NCBI GenBank assembly: GCA_028693705.1
Contig: JAQUUX010000010.1
Span: forward strand, 1 to 49,033
Direction: 5' to 3'
DNA: 49,033 nt
Source of the DNA: Lachnospiraceae bacterium
Lineage (GTDB): Bacteria; Bacillota; Clostridia; Lachnospirales; Lachnospiraceae
The position numbers were made by a program, and so were the translations under genes. Under the pieces are notes generated by a model, which did no database searches, had not been told where the DNA came from, and worked only from the letters and a program-made list of their open reading frames with translations. This document shows, piece after piece, positions 1 to 9,462 of this stretch (positions within the stretch are counted from its first letter, which is position 1; each line of letters opens with the position of its first letter).

Positions 1-869
1 TTATTTCTGATATAGACAAGATCCACGCCATCTGCATCTCCGGAAGATGTTTTCTTAATCTCAAAGTTACCAAGTGATTTGATAAATGGAACAAACTTTT
101 TGAAACCGAAATTTCGGACATCAAAATCCGGATACCTCTGATTTAACATATTACCCAATACGCCGGAAAATACCCAGCCTTCATCATTGGACTTTTCATC
201 AATCAGTGCCACTATTGCGCTCTTGATGGTCTGTACATTTGCGCCGGAACCATCCTTATCCTCTTCTAATACCGGTGTCGGTACAGGTGTCTGCTGTTTT
301 TTATTTACAGCTGCTACCACATCATTTCCTTTTTTAGCTGCTGTATTCTTCAAGGTTTTTATTGTCCTGCCACTTGGAGCAGTTTCTTTTTTCTTCTCAG
401 GCTGTTTTTCATTTTCCATATCCTGATGATACAACAGATCCAGATATACGAATTTGTTACAGGCATTGATAAAGGATTTTGCTGTTTTACGTTCTCCCAT
501 GCCAAACACATATTTCTCCGACTCTCTTAATCTGGTAGCCAGTCGGGTAAAGTCACTGTCTGATGTTACCAGACAAAAAGCATCTACCCCTCCGGTATAT
601 AATAAATCCATGGCATCAATAATCAGAGCTGAATCTGATGCATTTTTTCCCTTCGTGTTACTGTACTGCTGTACTGGGATCATTGCATTTTCTGCAATGG
701 CATTTTCCCAGGAAGCCAGGGCAGCAGAAGCAAAATTTCCATAAATTCTCTTGTATTTCACAGTTCCTGTAACTGCAACCTCTTTCATGATCGTTGCCAT
801 ATATTTATAAGAAATATTCTCTGCATCAATCAATATTGCTATCTTTAAATTTTCATTTTCTTCAAACAT
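1..869 (-). CDS. NYN-domain protein with C-terminal OST-HTH/LOTUS-like domain (partial)
   Basis: The reading frame begins with ATG at 869 and stays open for 289 codons to the window edge, so the C-terminus is missing, probably by very little. Residues 10-17 read ILIDAENI, and further acidic signatures follow near residues 67-75 (SALIIDAMD) and 85-95 (TSDSDFTRL). This is the spaced Asp pattern of NYN/LabA (DUF88) PIN-like nucleases. A Lys/Pro-rich linker (about 145-200) leads to a C-terminal block containing GWVFSGVLGN and YPDFDVRNFGFKKF, as in OST-HTH/LOTUS RNA-binding domains. The family is thought to bind or cut RNA; the substrate is unknown. It starts 6 bp after the hybrid kinase stop, with GTGAG overlapping that stop as a ribosome site, so the two are probably co-transcribed. 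Confidence 0.85.
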   Translation of the reverse strand, partial: MFEENENLKIAILIDAENISYKYMATIMKEVAVTGTVKYKRIYGNFASAALASWENAIAENAMIPVQQYSNTKGKNASDSALIIDAMDLLYTGGVDAFCLVTSDSDFTRLATRLRESEKYVFGMGERKTAKSFINACNKFVYLDLLYHQDMENEKQPEKKKETAPSGRTIKTLKNTAAKKGNDVVAAVNKKQQTPVPTPVLEEDKDGSGANVQTIKSAIVALIDEKSNDEGWVFSGVLGNMLNQRYPDFDVRNFGFKKFVPFIKSLGNFEIKKTSSGDADGVDLVYIRN

Positions 870-875
870 TAAAAC

Positions 876-3686
876 TCACTTTCTGTCGTCGTAACGACGT
901 AGGCTTATCGCCTTTGCCAAAGTCTCGTACAAAAGCTCCGGCTCCACCGGCTTTGCCAGATGGGCATTCATACCCGCTTCTTCTGACAATTTTACATCTT
1001 CTTCAAAAGCATTTGCTGTAACCGCAATAATCGGTATCTCTGTTGCATCTCCTCTATCCAGATGGCGTATGGCAGTTGCCGCCTCTAACCCATCCATCTC
1101 CGGCATGCGGATATCCATTAAAACAGCTGCGAAATGTCCTTCTTCTGACTGTTGGAACATTTCTACCCCAATTCTACCATTTTCTGCCGTTTCTGCATAC
1201 AGTTCCTTACGTTCCAGCAGTTTGACCAGTATCTTCGCATTCAAGGGATGATCTTCACAAATCAGAATGTGTTTTCCCTGTAATACATCCAGATCATAAC
1301 TTTCCTTCTGTTCCGGTTCCGGCGGTGTTGCAATGAAATGAGAAATTGTGATCCGTACAACAGTTCCCTTTCCCAGCTCGCTCTCTACTTGAATCGTACC
1401 GCCAATCTGATCTATCAGGCGCTTTACAATAGGCATACCGAGTCCGGTTCCTTCCTGCTCCACATAGCAATTATTCTGTTCCTGGGCAAAAGGTTCAAAC
1501 AGATGCGGAAGAAATTCCTAACTCATACCACATCCATGATCTATGATCTCGGAAATAAAAGTTGCTTTTCCATCTTCTCCAGGCAGTTCTGTTACATTCC
1601 AGCATATCTCGCTTCCTTTATCAGAAAACTGAATGGCATTACTCAACAGATTGGAATAAATCTGTCTGGCTCTGCCCTCATCCATGTAGATCCACTCTGT
1701 CTTTACCGAATCCTGATGAATATTTAAGGTAATATCTTTTAATACTGCCTGGGCTTCAAATGCTTTTGTTACATTTTGCAAAAATTCTTTTATGTTAACC
1801 TTTTCTTCCTGTAACTGTATCCGTCCCTGCTCAATCTTAGTCATATTCAGAATATCATTTAACAGTTTTAGTAGATGCGTACCTGATACGTCTATTTTCT
1901 GTAAATAATCTCTGATGTGATCCGGTACATCCTTTTCTGCCTGCGCCAATCTGGTAAATCCCAGCACTGCATTCATTGGCGTTCTCATGTCATGACTCAT
2001 ACGGGTAAGAAAATCACTTTTAGCTTCACTTGCTGCCTGTGCCTGTTTCATCGCCAGCCGCATTTTTTTATTGCTGTCTGTGCGGATCAGTAATACTACA
2101 ATTGCTGCAATTGCAATAATCCCCAGAAAAAACACCAGCAGCCCAAAGACCAGGTACAAATTCTGATAGATCAGATCCCGTATTGTATCCGGTTTCTGAC
2201 TGTTTATCAGATTATTTACCACCATGGCATTATGATCTTCTTCCGAAATAGCAGCAATTCCTTTATTTAAAACAGTACATAACCTTGGATCTGTGCCTTC
2301 TGCAACTCCTATGTAATAAGCATATCCCGAATCCGGTAACGGATATGTCATCAGCTTCCGGTAATAGGAATGATTTATGATATCATCCACACAATAAGTA
2401 GGAATCAGCGTCAAATCATATTCTCCGTTATTTACAGCCTCTACGCAGCTTTTCAGATCATCCTGACAGACCACATTCTGCAGACGCATCGCATCCAGTG
2501 CGTTTACCAGCTCCGGCATAGTCCCGGCTATGGATGCTGTACAGCCATCTGTTTCATAGGCCGTCAGTGTATTATTCATGACCGCCGTCACAGTATTGGT
2601 GTAAAATCGGTCTGTTAGTCTGACCGGCATCGTTCCCTGCGCAGAAGAAGCCGTTACCGCTCCAACAGCCTGTATCGTATCGTCTTCAAGTTGTTTACAT
2701 AACTTTGAAGCATCTTCTCTGGCAATATAATGGAACTTTAGTCCGGTATAGGCACTGATCTGCTCCAAAGAATCGGGAACTATCCCCCGGAATTTACCTG
2801 CTGTCTCATCGTAATACTCCATCGGACGCATATCTGTAAAGAGCGCAATATTGATCCCTGCTGCCTGATCTACATAGTCTGCTTCTTCTTTGGTAAGCGG
2901 TATTTCGGTCTGCATATTCCCATAATAGCGGCGATCCAGTTCCAGTATATAGTAAGGTGACTCCATGATGATCTGGTTCATAGCCTGATCAATCTGGGTT
3001 TTCAGCTCCGGTTTTTCCTGATTCAACATAAAATAAAGAGGTGTTGTCTTCATCCGGGCAATGATCTTGTACTGCTTTTCACAGCGAATGGAGCTCATCA
3101 TAACGGCATCTACTTTTCCATCTTCCAGTGCCTTCTTACAGGCCTCATCCGTTTCATATTCCACCATGATAACATGGGTCCCATACCGGTCGAACAGCTC
3201 CTGTGTCTGCTTTATTCTGGCTGAGCCCTTGAGACAACTGATTCGCATACCCTCATAGCCCGCATAGTCATTAAACCGATAATCCTGATTGTCTAACAGG
3301 GTGCACAATACCGTGCCGCCCTGTCCCATGCTGCTTTCTGAAAAATCACACTCTTTTTCTCTTTTCTGCGTATACTGACAGCCCGGCAATATATCAATTT
3401 CCCCTGCTTTAATAGCAGCAGTCGCATCCGTAAAAGACATTTCTATAAAATCATATTGCCAGCCTGTATACTCCTTTATCTTCTGTAAATATTCATAAGC
3501 CAGACCATATACACTGCCATCCGGCTCCATTTGCAGGTAGTTTGGATAATCTATAACGGCTACCTTTACTGTTTTCTTTTCTGCATCCGCCTGTACAGGT
3601 ATCTTCCCCCCCAGGAATAAACCTGTACCTATCGTTGCTGCCAGTATCGGCATGATGAATGCAGTACCCCATTTCCTGCTTCTCAT
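876..3686 (-). pseudogene. BvgS-like hybrid sensor histidine kinase with an in-frame amber codon
   Basis: One frame from ATG 3686 to TGA 876-878 would encode about 936 residues, but a TAG at 1520-1518 interrupts codon 723. Domains: N-terminal signal/TM segment, two tandem SBP_bac_3 sensor domains (about 40-260 and 270-500), a TM helix near 520-545, HisKA (SHDMRTPMNAVLGF, about 570), HATPase_c with N box (NLLSNAIQFSDKG) and G1 (DHGCGMS), then after the TAG the G2 box (GTGLGMPIVKRL) and a receiver domain (EDHPLN, VLMDIRMPEMDG, AKPVEP). The family has a Glu-rich GMSEEF motif here, so GAG to TAG is the simplest origin. The upstream part alone would lack G2 and the receiver, so it is probably inactive unless read through. 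I chose ATG 3686 over 3698 because GGAGGTGGC lies just before it. Inputs would be small solutes such as amino acids. Confidence 0.8.
1518..1520 (-). other. In-frame TAG inside the hybrid kinase
   Basis: The minus strand reads GGT ATG AGT TAG GAA TTT, which continues in the same frame into TTT GAA CCT TTT GCC CAG and the G2 box. No indel is needed to rejoin the halves. A GTG codon at 1463 could serve as a weak restart for a fragment with G2 plus receiver. Confidence 0.9.
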
Positions 3687-3719
3687 TGCCACCTCCATAG
3701 CCTGCGCAGAATAATTACA

Positions 3720-4064
3720 TTATTTAATAAAATCCTCACGCATCGGTGTAAAGACATCCAGTAAAATACCCGGCTGCAGACATACACAACCATGTTCTAT
3801 AGAATTTTTCTTTAATAAGCAGTCACCCGGATTTACAATTTTCTTTTCATCGCCTACAGTAAATTCAAACTGTCCGGATACTACATATGTAATCTGGGTA
3901 TGTGGGTGATGATGCAATGCTCCGATAGCACCTTTTTCAAAATGATTTTCTACACAGGTAACATCATCTGCATAAGCAAGGATCTTACGATTTACACCCG
4001 GTGCGTTATTCTCGCTTTCAATTTCTTCATTGAAGTTCCAAATTCTTTCTTTTACTGTTTTCAT
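3720..4064 (-). CDS. Small cupin-domain protein
   Basis: This encodes 114 residues forming a single Cupin_2 barrel. The metal-binding motif 1 appears as GALHHHPHTQITYVVSG (about 49-65), followed by motif 2-like NPGDCLLKKNSIEHG (about 77-91). The His cluster and the second His suggest a bound divalent metal. Proteins of this size act as small isomerases, sugar or organic-acid binding proteins, or sensors; the sequence does not decide which. A strong AAAGGAG ribosome site precedes ATG 4064. It sits between the TRAP-type binding protein and the hybrid kinase on the same strand, with 33 bp to the kinase start, so it probably belongs to this sensory/transport cluster. Confidence 0.85.
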   Translation of the reverse strand: MKTVKERIWNFNEEIESENNAPGVNRKILAYADDVTCVENHFEKGAIGALHHHPHTQITYVVSGQFEFTVGDEKKIVNPGDCLLKKNSIEHGCVCLQPGILLDVFTPMREDFIK

Positions 4065-4148
4065 GTTTCTTTCTCCTTTTTCCTTTTAATTTTTAGTTTA
4101 TTATTTCATCATTTCTGATGTTACTACCGTTGTTTCTGATGATTCCGG

Positions 4149-5168
4149 TTATTCGGTTCTGCCTTCTGCAATGATTTCGTCGATGATATCCATATCATCA
4201 CCACAGTATTTTTCATAAACACCCATCATGGCATCCTGGAATTTTTGTTTTTCTTTCACAGATAATTCTTCTATTTCAACGCCATTGGCAAGTGCTACTT
4301 TTTTGGAATTTTCCTCTCGTTTGATCCAGAGTTCCCTTTCATATAACGCTGAATCCTCCGCGCACTTCCTGATAATGTCCCGGTCCGCTTCTGAAATCTT
4401 ACTCCAGGTCATTTGTGAACAGATCTGCACCTCCGGTACACGAGTATGCTCATCTATAGTATAATACTTTGCCACCTCATAATGTTGTGTAGATTCATAA
4501 GAAGGCCAATTATTTTCCGCACCGTCTACTGTACCTTTTTCTAATGCAGAATATACATTTTCGTAGCTTATGGGAACGGCTGTCGCCCCCAATGCTTCTA
4601 CCAAGTCTGCCATAAGCTCTGATTCCTGGACTCGGATTCGCATACCTGCCACATCCTCCAGACAGGTAATAGGCTTGGTAGCACTATAGAAATTTCTGGC
4701 TCCGGCATCATACCAGGATAATCCTTCCAGATCGTAAGCATCAATCTCTGCCAGAAACTCATCCCCTATTCTGCCATCCAATACCCTCCACATGTGATCT
4801 GATCCGGTATATAGATATGGCATCTGCAGTACATTCAATTCCGGTATATACTCTGCCAGCTGAGATAATGATACTCTGGCAAAATCTATACCACCAAACT
4901 GCATCTGCTGAATGACATCTTTTTCAGTTCCTAACAAGCCTTGTGCACTGACCACAATACGGATTCTGCCACCCGTTCTGGCCTCCACCAGCTCGGCAAA
5001 ACGTTTTGCTCCCAGTGTGGTCGGATAATCCTCTGCCTGGTTTTCTGCATAGGAAAGCACATATTCCGGCTGCTGTTCTTCTGCCCTATGAAAATGGCGT
5101 ACCGTCAAGGCTGCAGTAACAATTGCAAGTACCAGCACACCTGCTGCTATTATTTTTTTCAATTTCAT
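4149..5168 (-). CDS. TRAP-type (DctP family) solute-binding protein, membrane-anchored
   Basis: This 339-residue protein has an N-terminal hydrophobic segment (about 5-22) but no lipobox cysteine, unlike the second DctP protein in this window. It is therefore either anchored by an uncleaved helix or secreted. The rest is a DctP fold: ARTGGRIRIVVSAQGLLGTE (about 65-84), the conserved carboxylate-binding Arg region GMRIRVQES (about 174-182), and VYSALEKGTVDGAENNWPSY (about 203-222). No permease genes are linked directly. It lies 26 bp after a YesN-type regulator and its kinase, an arrangement in which the binding protein often serves as a co-receptor for the kinase. That role is inferred; it could instead share the DctQM permease encoded upstream. 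Confidence 0.88.
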   Translation of the reverse strand: MKLKKIIAAGVLVLAIVTAALTVRHFHRAEEQQPEYVLSYAENQAEDYPTTLGAKRFAELVEARTGGRIRIVVSAQGLLGTEKDVIQQMQFGGIDFARVSLSQLAEYIPELNVLQMPYLYTGSDHMWRVLDGRIGDEFLAEIDAYDLEGLSWYDAGARNFYSATKPITCLEDVAGMRIRVQESELMADLVEALGATAVPISYENVYSALEKGTVDGAENNWPSYESTQHYEVAKYYTIDEHTRVPEVQICSQMTWSKISEADRDIIRKCAEDSALYERELWIKREENSKKVALANGVEIEELSVKEKQKFQDAMMGVYEKYCGDDMDIIDEIIAEGRTE

Positions 5169-5194
5169 AGCACCTTCCCGTCTTTCTTCACAGC

Positions 5195-6004
5195 CTACGC
5201 CTCTGTCTTTCGCAATACCTGAATCCGGTATTCACTGGGCGTAACGCCTGCAACTCTTTTAAATACCTTGGCAAAATAATTAGAATCCCGGTACCCCACA
5301 TCACATCCGATATTCTTTATATTAACAGTTACATCCTGTAGCATTTCCTCTGCTTTTTTTACTCTGTACTCTGCCAGATAAGTTGTGAAGCTTTTATCAA
5401 AGCATTGTTTGAACAGTTTACAAAAGTAAGCATCTGAATAGTTCATGGCTCTGGCCGCATCCTGTAAGGATATCTCATCCATGAAATGATTTTTGATATA
5501 AGTCAGAATAGCCTCCTGCACCGCATTGATCCGAATATGCTCCTGAGGCTGTTCTTCCTCAATTGCCGCAGTCTCTCCTGCATCATCTTCAGAAGTGCTC
5601 TTTCTTGCAGTCGTTTCCGCAAGTCTGGCTTCATCCGCAATTCGGATAGCTTCCTCCAGAACAGCCACCAGTTCTTCCTCAGCACTGGGTTTTAACAGAT
5701 AATCCAGCGCCTTCACACCAATTGCCTTTCTGGCATAGCTGAATTCGTCAAAAGCTGTAAGAAAAACAATACTGCAGACCTTATCCTTTTCACGTATCCT
5801 GGCTGCTGCCTCCAGACCGTTAATACCGGGCATTTCAATATCCAACAGTGCAATACTGCAATTTTTTTCCCGAAAAAGTTCTACTGCTTCTCTGCCGTTC
5901 GCCGCCTGTACCGGTTCCAGCTGATCGGCAAAATATTTTTGGATCAGCCTGCAAACCACAGTGCGTTCAATTGGTTCATCATCTGCCACTAAAACCTGAT
6001 ACAT
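5195..6004 (-). CDS. YesN-like response regulator, AraC-type DNA-binding
   Basis: A 269-residue regulator. The N-terminal receiver (1-120) has the acidic pair ADDEP, phospho-acceptor Asp in ALLDIEMPGING (about 54), the switch Thr in VFLTAFDEF, and Lys in YLLKPSAEEE. An acidic, Ala/Glu-rich linker (about 135-160) leads to two AraC helix-turn-helix units (about 165-265; SLQDAARAMNYSDAYFCKLFK and the conserved VGYRDSNYFAKVFKRVAGVTPSEYR). It is encoded 9 bp after the kinase at 6014-7495, giving a standard YesMN pair. Likely targets are the nearby binding protein and the TRAP operon, whose upstream region carries direct repeats suited to an AraC-type protein. That target assignment is inference. 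Confidence 0.93.
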   Translation of the reverse strand: MYQVLVADDEPIERTVVCRLIQKYFADQLEPVQAANGREAVELFREKNCSIALLDIEMPGINGLEAAARIREKDKVCSIVFLTAFDEFSYARKAIGVKALDYLLKPSAEEELVAVLEEAIRIADEARLAETTARKSTSEDDAGETAAIEEEQPQEHIRINAVQEAILTYIKNHFMDEISLQDAARAMNYSDAYFCKLFKQCFDKSFTTYLAEYRVKKAEEMLQDVTVNIKNIGCDVGYRDSNYFAKVFKRVAGVTPSEYRIQVLRKTEA

Positions 6005-6013
6005 AATAGCTTT

Positions 6014-7495
6014 CTATCCTTTCTGAGGGATTTCCATTACAATTACTGTTCCGACCTGTTCTCTGCTATAAATAGCAATGCTGCTGCCCTGGTACATAGA
6101 TGCCAGCCTGTTATAAATGTTCCCCAATCCTATGCCGGAATGGGTATGATTTTCCTGGCTAAGTCCACTTCGAAGCGATTCCAGCTGTTCCGCTGTCATA
6201 CCGACTCCCGTATCTGCAATAGTGATATGGAGTAGTTTTCCCCGCTCCCAGATCCGGATCCGGATCCTGCCACCTTCTTCTTTTGGAGAGAGCCCATGGA
6301 TAATGGCATTTTCCACCAACGGCTGGAATGTAAATGTAGGAACTACTACACTCTCCTCATCAGCCTGACAGTCTATTTCAAAAGAAACCCGATTGCCAAA
6401 ACGCATCTGCTGCAGGTACAAATAATCTCTAACAACCTTTAATTCCTTTGATAAAGGAACCTCCACATCCGGTGTTTTCAGATTATAACGAAATAAGGAG
6501 CTCAGTGCTTTGATCATCTTCTCAGTTGTCTCTGCCCCTTCTAACATCGCCATACCACCAATTACATTTAATGTATTAAATAAAAAATGAGGATTAATCT
6601 GACTCTTCAGCAGATCCAGTTTCATGGTTTCCAATCGTTTCTCCACATTAACTTTTTCCAATTCCTCTGCATGAAGAAGATCCAGCGTTTTCCTTTTCTC
6701 TTCCAAGGCCAGAATATACTCACCTGTAGCATATTTCATTTTATTAAAGGCTCTTACCAATTCCCCAAGTTCATCTTTATTCTGTACTGCTACGTCAGCC
6801 ACGAAGAAATCGTTATCCGCAACTCTTTTTGACATTTTTACCAGTTCCATAACCGGTATGATAATGGTCCGGTTCATAACCCGTGCCAGCATTACCATTG
6901 TCCACAATAGCAGACTGCTAAATGCCAGCACTGCAAACGGTACAAGGATTAGTCCCGGGAACATTCTCTGATAAGTCTGGCTGCCCGCTTCCATGGTATA
7001 ACGCATCAAGGTCTTGGTATAGCCTTGTAAATACGTCTGCATATCATAAACATCATAGAGCTTATTGATATAATCCAGCCTGTCCTCCCCCATTTTCAGC
7101 ACATCATCACGTCTGATCTCATACAGTTCATAGCTGTTACGGATAGACCAGGTTTTAGCATATCTTGTTTCTCCTATGAGTTTATAGTCAAACGGCAATC
7201 CGTCTATCGCAGCTTTGGTTCTGGCAAAAGCTTCCTCCATCTTTGTTGCTCTTTCATCTGTAGGATTACGCACATAAGTCTCGAATAACTGTGCTTCCTC
7301 CTCCATGGCATCCACCAGAACACTGCTCCTGGCATTATCCTCCAGGATCCTGTTAAAATCCAGTAATGAAAATTTCACGACCCAGATATCAAATAAAACA
7401 GAAAGAGCGATAATCAGGAATACCATACCCGTAAAGGTACCGATTTTCTTTGTGATCGACATTGACTGCCAGATGTTTGACATTTTCTCTTTCAA
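6014..7495 (-). CDS. YesM-like sensor histidine kinase
   Basis: The kinase has a TM helix (about 16-36, GTFTGMVFLIIALSVLF), an extracellular sensor region, a second TM helix (about 180-205), a HAMP domain, and a His_kinase domain with KSQINPHFLFNTLNVIGG carrying the phospho-acceptor His. The HATPase_c part contains PLVENAIIHGLSP, IADTGVGM and GIGLGNIYNRL. It autophosphorylates and passes phosphate to the YesN-like partner downstream. The longest frame runs up to 7585, but a consensus promoter (7548-7577) lies inside that extension. I therefore place the start at TTG 7495, preceded by AGGAAAGG with 8-nt spacing; ATG 7483 is the alternative. Confidence 0.92.
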   Translation of the reverse strand: MKEKMSNIWQSMSITKKIGTFTGMVFLIIALSVLFDIWVVKFSLLDFNRILEDNARSSVLVDAMEEEAQLFETYVRNPTDERATKMEEAFARTKAAIDGLPFDYKLIGETRYAKTWSIRNSYELYEIRRDDVLKMGEDRLDYINKLYDVYDMQTYLQGYTKTLMRYTMEAGSQTYQRMFPGLILVPFAVLAFSSLLLWTMVMLARVMNRTIIIPVMELVKMSKRVADNDFFVADVAVQNKDELGELVRAFNKMKYATGEYILALEEKRKTLDLLHAEELEKVNVEKRLETMKLDLLKSQINPHFLFNTLNVIGGMAMLEGAETTEKMIKALSSLFRYNLKTPDVEVPLSKELKVVRDYLYLQQMRFGNRVSFEIDCQADEESVVVPTFTFQPLVENAIIHGLSPKEEGGRIRIRIWERGKLLHITIADTGVGMTAEQLESLRSGLSQENHTHSGIGLGNIYNRLASMYQGSSIAIYSREQVGTVIVMEIPQKG

Positions 7496-7547
7496 TCGGA
7501 GTACCTTTCCTTTCCTGATTTTCTCATAAAACTTATCTTTATTGTCT

Positions 7548-7577
7548 ATTATATCAAATATATCTTTTTTATGTAAA
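7548..7577 (-). promoter_or_regulatory. Sigma-A promoter for the YesM/YesN operon
   Basis: On the minus strand, TTTACA (7577-7572) and TATAAT (7553-7548) are 18 bp apart. Transcription should start near 7540, giving a leader of about 45 nt before TTG 7495. The -35 shares bases with the T-tract of the preceding terminator. Confidence 0.75.
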
Positions 7578-7615
7578 AAAAACAAAGGCGTACCTGTGTT
7601 TTCACAGATGCGCCT
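7572..7615 (-). terminator. Rho-independent terminator of the TRAP operon
   Basis: The minus strand forms a stem with AGGCGcATCTGTG pairing to CACAGgTaCGCCT around an AAAA loop (7615-7586), followed by TTGTTTTTTTT. It lies just after the YcxB-like gene and separates the TRAP operon from the YesM promoter. Confidence 0.85.
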
Positions 7616-7629
7616 CCATTTTCTATTTT

Positions 7630-8112
7630 TCAGCCTTTACGGCTTTTATTTACCATTTGTTCCACGTAAGTCAGAAAAGCATCTTTTTCTGTTCCTAAGA
7701 TTCGATCCGTAAAGACATACCCCCTGGCCGCAGATAACATCAGCATAACAAGACCTTGTTCTTTTGCCACGCCACGTACCTGATCCCAGGCTACATCGGA
7801 ATGCTGGCCGTCCGTACTCACATGAATACCGGCGTCGTCAAACCCGATTATCAGATTCTCCGGCAGAGTATTCACCTGTTTCTGTGCCCGCATAATAATT
7901 GCCAGTGGCTGAAACACAGGAAACAGCAAACATGCCAGTACCAACAATATCTTTACCACTCCATTCGCCTGGTTCCAGAATCTTAATGTGAGCAGGATAA
8001 CTGCCACAGAAAAAACTGCATTACATACGCCAATCAGGGAATGATAGGTCCGATACATGGAAGCCTTCCAAAAATCAGTTGCCTTTACTTTACTCTCGAA
8101 CTCATATTTCAT
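7630..8112 (-). CDS. YcxB-like membrane protein
   Basis: A 160-residue protein that starts MKYEFESKV and has two membrane segments (about 25-45, LIGVCNAVFSVAVILLTLRF, and 53-72, VKILLVLACLLFPVFQPLAI), followed by a soluble C-terminal domain (NLIIGFDDAGIHVS...WDQVRGVAKEQGLVMLML...GYVFTDR). This is the layout of the YcxB-like family, whose function is not known. It is the last gene of the TRAP operon, 57 bp after dctM and directly before a terminator. A link to TRAP function is only suggested by position. Confidence 0.75.
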   Translation of the reverse strand: MKYEFESKVKATDFWKASMYRTYHSLIGVCNAVFSVAVILLTLRFWNQANGVVKILLVLACLLFPVFQPLAIIMRAQKQVNTLPENLIIGFDDAGIHVSTDGQHSDVAWDQVRGVAKEQGLVMLMLSAARGYVFTDRILGTEKDAFLTYVEQMVNKSRKG

Positions 8113-8169
8113 AGAAAAACGGTACTCCTCTTACTTGCTTAACATCTCACTATTTTTCGTTCACAACGC

Positions 8170-9462
8170 TTAGCCGAATAATGATGGCAGCCATAAGCTG
8201 ATCTCAGGAATAAAGGTAAGCAATAACAGAACGATAATCATACATACATAAAATGGAAGGGTTGCTTTTACAACTTTTTCCATCTTTACCTTACCAACTG
8301 CTGAACCGATGAACAGAACTGATCCAACAGGAGGTGTTAACAGACCAATACCACAGTTTAATACCATCATGATACCGAACTGGATAGGATCAATACCAAT
8401 AGAGGTAGCGATTGGTAACAGGATAGGGGTAGCAATCAGAATGATTGGTGCCATATCCATGATACAACCAAGTACCAGCAGGATCAAGTTCAGTAACAGT
8501 GCCAGGATAATTGGGTTATCAGTAAATCCGATAATTGCATTTGCTGCCAGATCCGGTACATGCAGAGTAGTTAAGCAGTAACCAAAGATACTGGAAGTAG
8601 AAATCAGGATCAATACGATGGAAAGTGTATCCACACAGTTTGTTAATACGCCCCAAACACCTTTCCAGGTAACGCCTTTGTAAATAAATACACTGACAAT
8701 CAAACTATAGATAACAGCAACTGCTGCAGACTCTGTTGCTGTGAACATACCGCAGACAACACCGATAACTACGATTAAAACAGCTGCAAGGGCCCAGATA
8801 GAAATACCTAACTGTTTGAACAGGTTTTTAATACTGAATTTATCACCCTTAGGGTAATTTCTCTTTACAGAGATGATATAAGAACCAACCATCAGTGAAA
8901 GTGCTAATAATGCACCCGGTACATAACCTGCCAGGAATAAACTTCCTACGGAGATACCGCCGGCACTGGTTGCATAGATAACCATGTTATGACTTGGCGG
9001 AACCAGAAGTCCTTCACAAGAGGATGTAATGGTAACTGCGGTAGAGAAGTCATCATCATAACCCTGATCTACCATCATAGGAATCAAAATAGTTCCCAGA
9101 GATGCGGTATCTGCTGAAGCAGATCCGGAAATACCACCGAAGAAGTAAGAAGCAACAATATTAACCATTGCCATACCACCACGCATCCAGCCTACACAGG
9201 CATTTGCCAAGGCTATCAGCTTCTCCGATATACCACCTTCACCCATCAAACAACCCATTGTTATAAAGAACGGTACAGCCATCAAACTGAAAGAACTGAT
9301 ACCTTTAACCATCTGCTGACAAATTGTAGTAAGGGGAAGTCCCTGTGATGTTAAACAAAAGAAGGATGCAAGTGCAACTGCGTAAGCAATTGGGAATCGT
9401 AAAATGATCATAATTGCAAAAGATCCTAATAAAACTGCTATTGCCATTGAATTTGGACTCAT
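8170..9462 (-). CDS. dctM: TRAP transporter large permease (DctM)
   Basis: The 430-residue, very hydrophobic protein has about 12 predicted membrane helices, the size and pattern of DctM (TRAP_large). Family hallmarks include FPIAYAVALASFF near the N-terminus, FFITMGCLMGEGGIS, YFFGGISGSASADTASLGTI (about 107-126), and PPSHNMVIYATSAGG (about 155). It is the channel-forming subunit of a sodium-driven importer for organic acids or sugar acids delivered by DctP. It overlaps dctQ by 4 bp, so translation is coupled. The substrate cannot be read from sequence. Confidence 0.95.
   Translation of the reverse strand: MSPNSMAIAVLLGSFAIMIILRFPIAYAVALASFFCLTSQGLPLTTICQQMVKGISSFSLMAVPFFITMGCLMGEGGISEKLIALANACVGWMRGGMAMVNIVASYFFGGISGSASADTASLGTILIPMMVDQGYDDDFSTAVTITSSCEGLLVPPSHNMVIYATSAGGISVGSLFLAGYVPGALLALSLMVGSYIISVKRNYPKGDKFSIKNLFKQLGISIWALAAVLIVVIGVVCGMFTATESAAVAVIYSLIVSVFIYKGVTWKGVWGVLTNCVDTLSIVLILISTSSIFGYCLTTLHVPDLAANAIIGFTDNPIILALLLNLILLVLGCIMDMAPIILIATPILLPIATSIGIDPIQFGIMMVLNCGIGLLTPPVGSVLFIGSAVGKVKMEKVVKATLPFYVCMIIVLLLLTFIPEISLWLPSLFG

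Noticed and set aside
1518..1520. Pyrrolysine or selenocysteine recoding of the kinase stop
   Set aside because: The codon is TAG, not TGA; no pyl genes are seen and the site is a normal Glu in the family. A nonsense mutation or sequencing error is simpler.
7496..7585. N-terminal 30 codons of the longest YesM frame
   Set aside because: A consensus promoter lies inside them and a ribosome site precedes TTG 7495.
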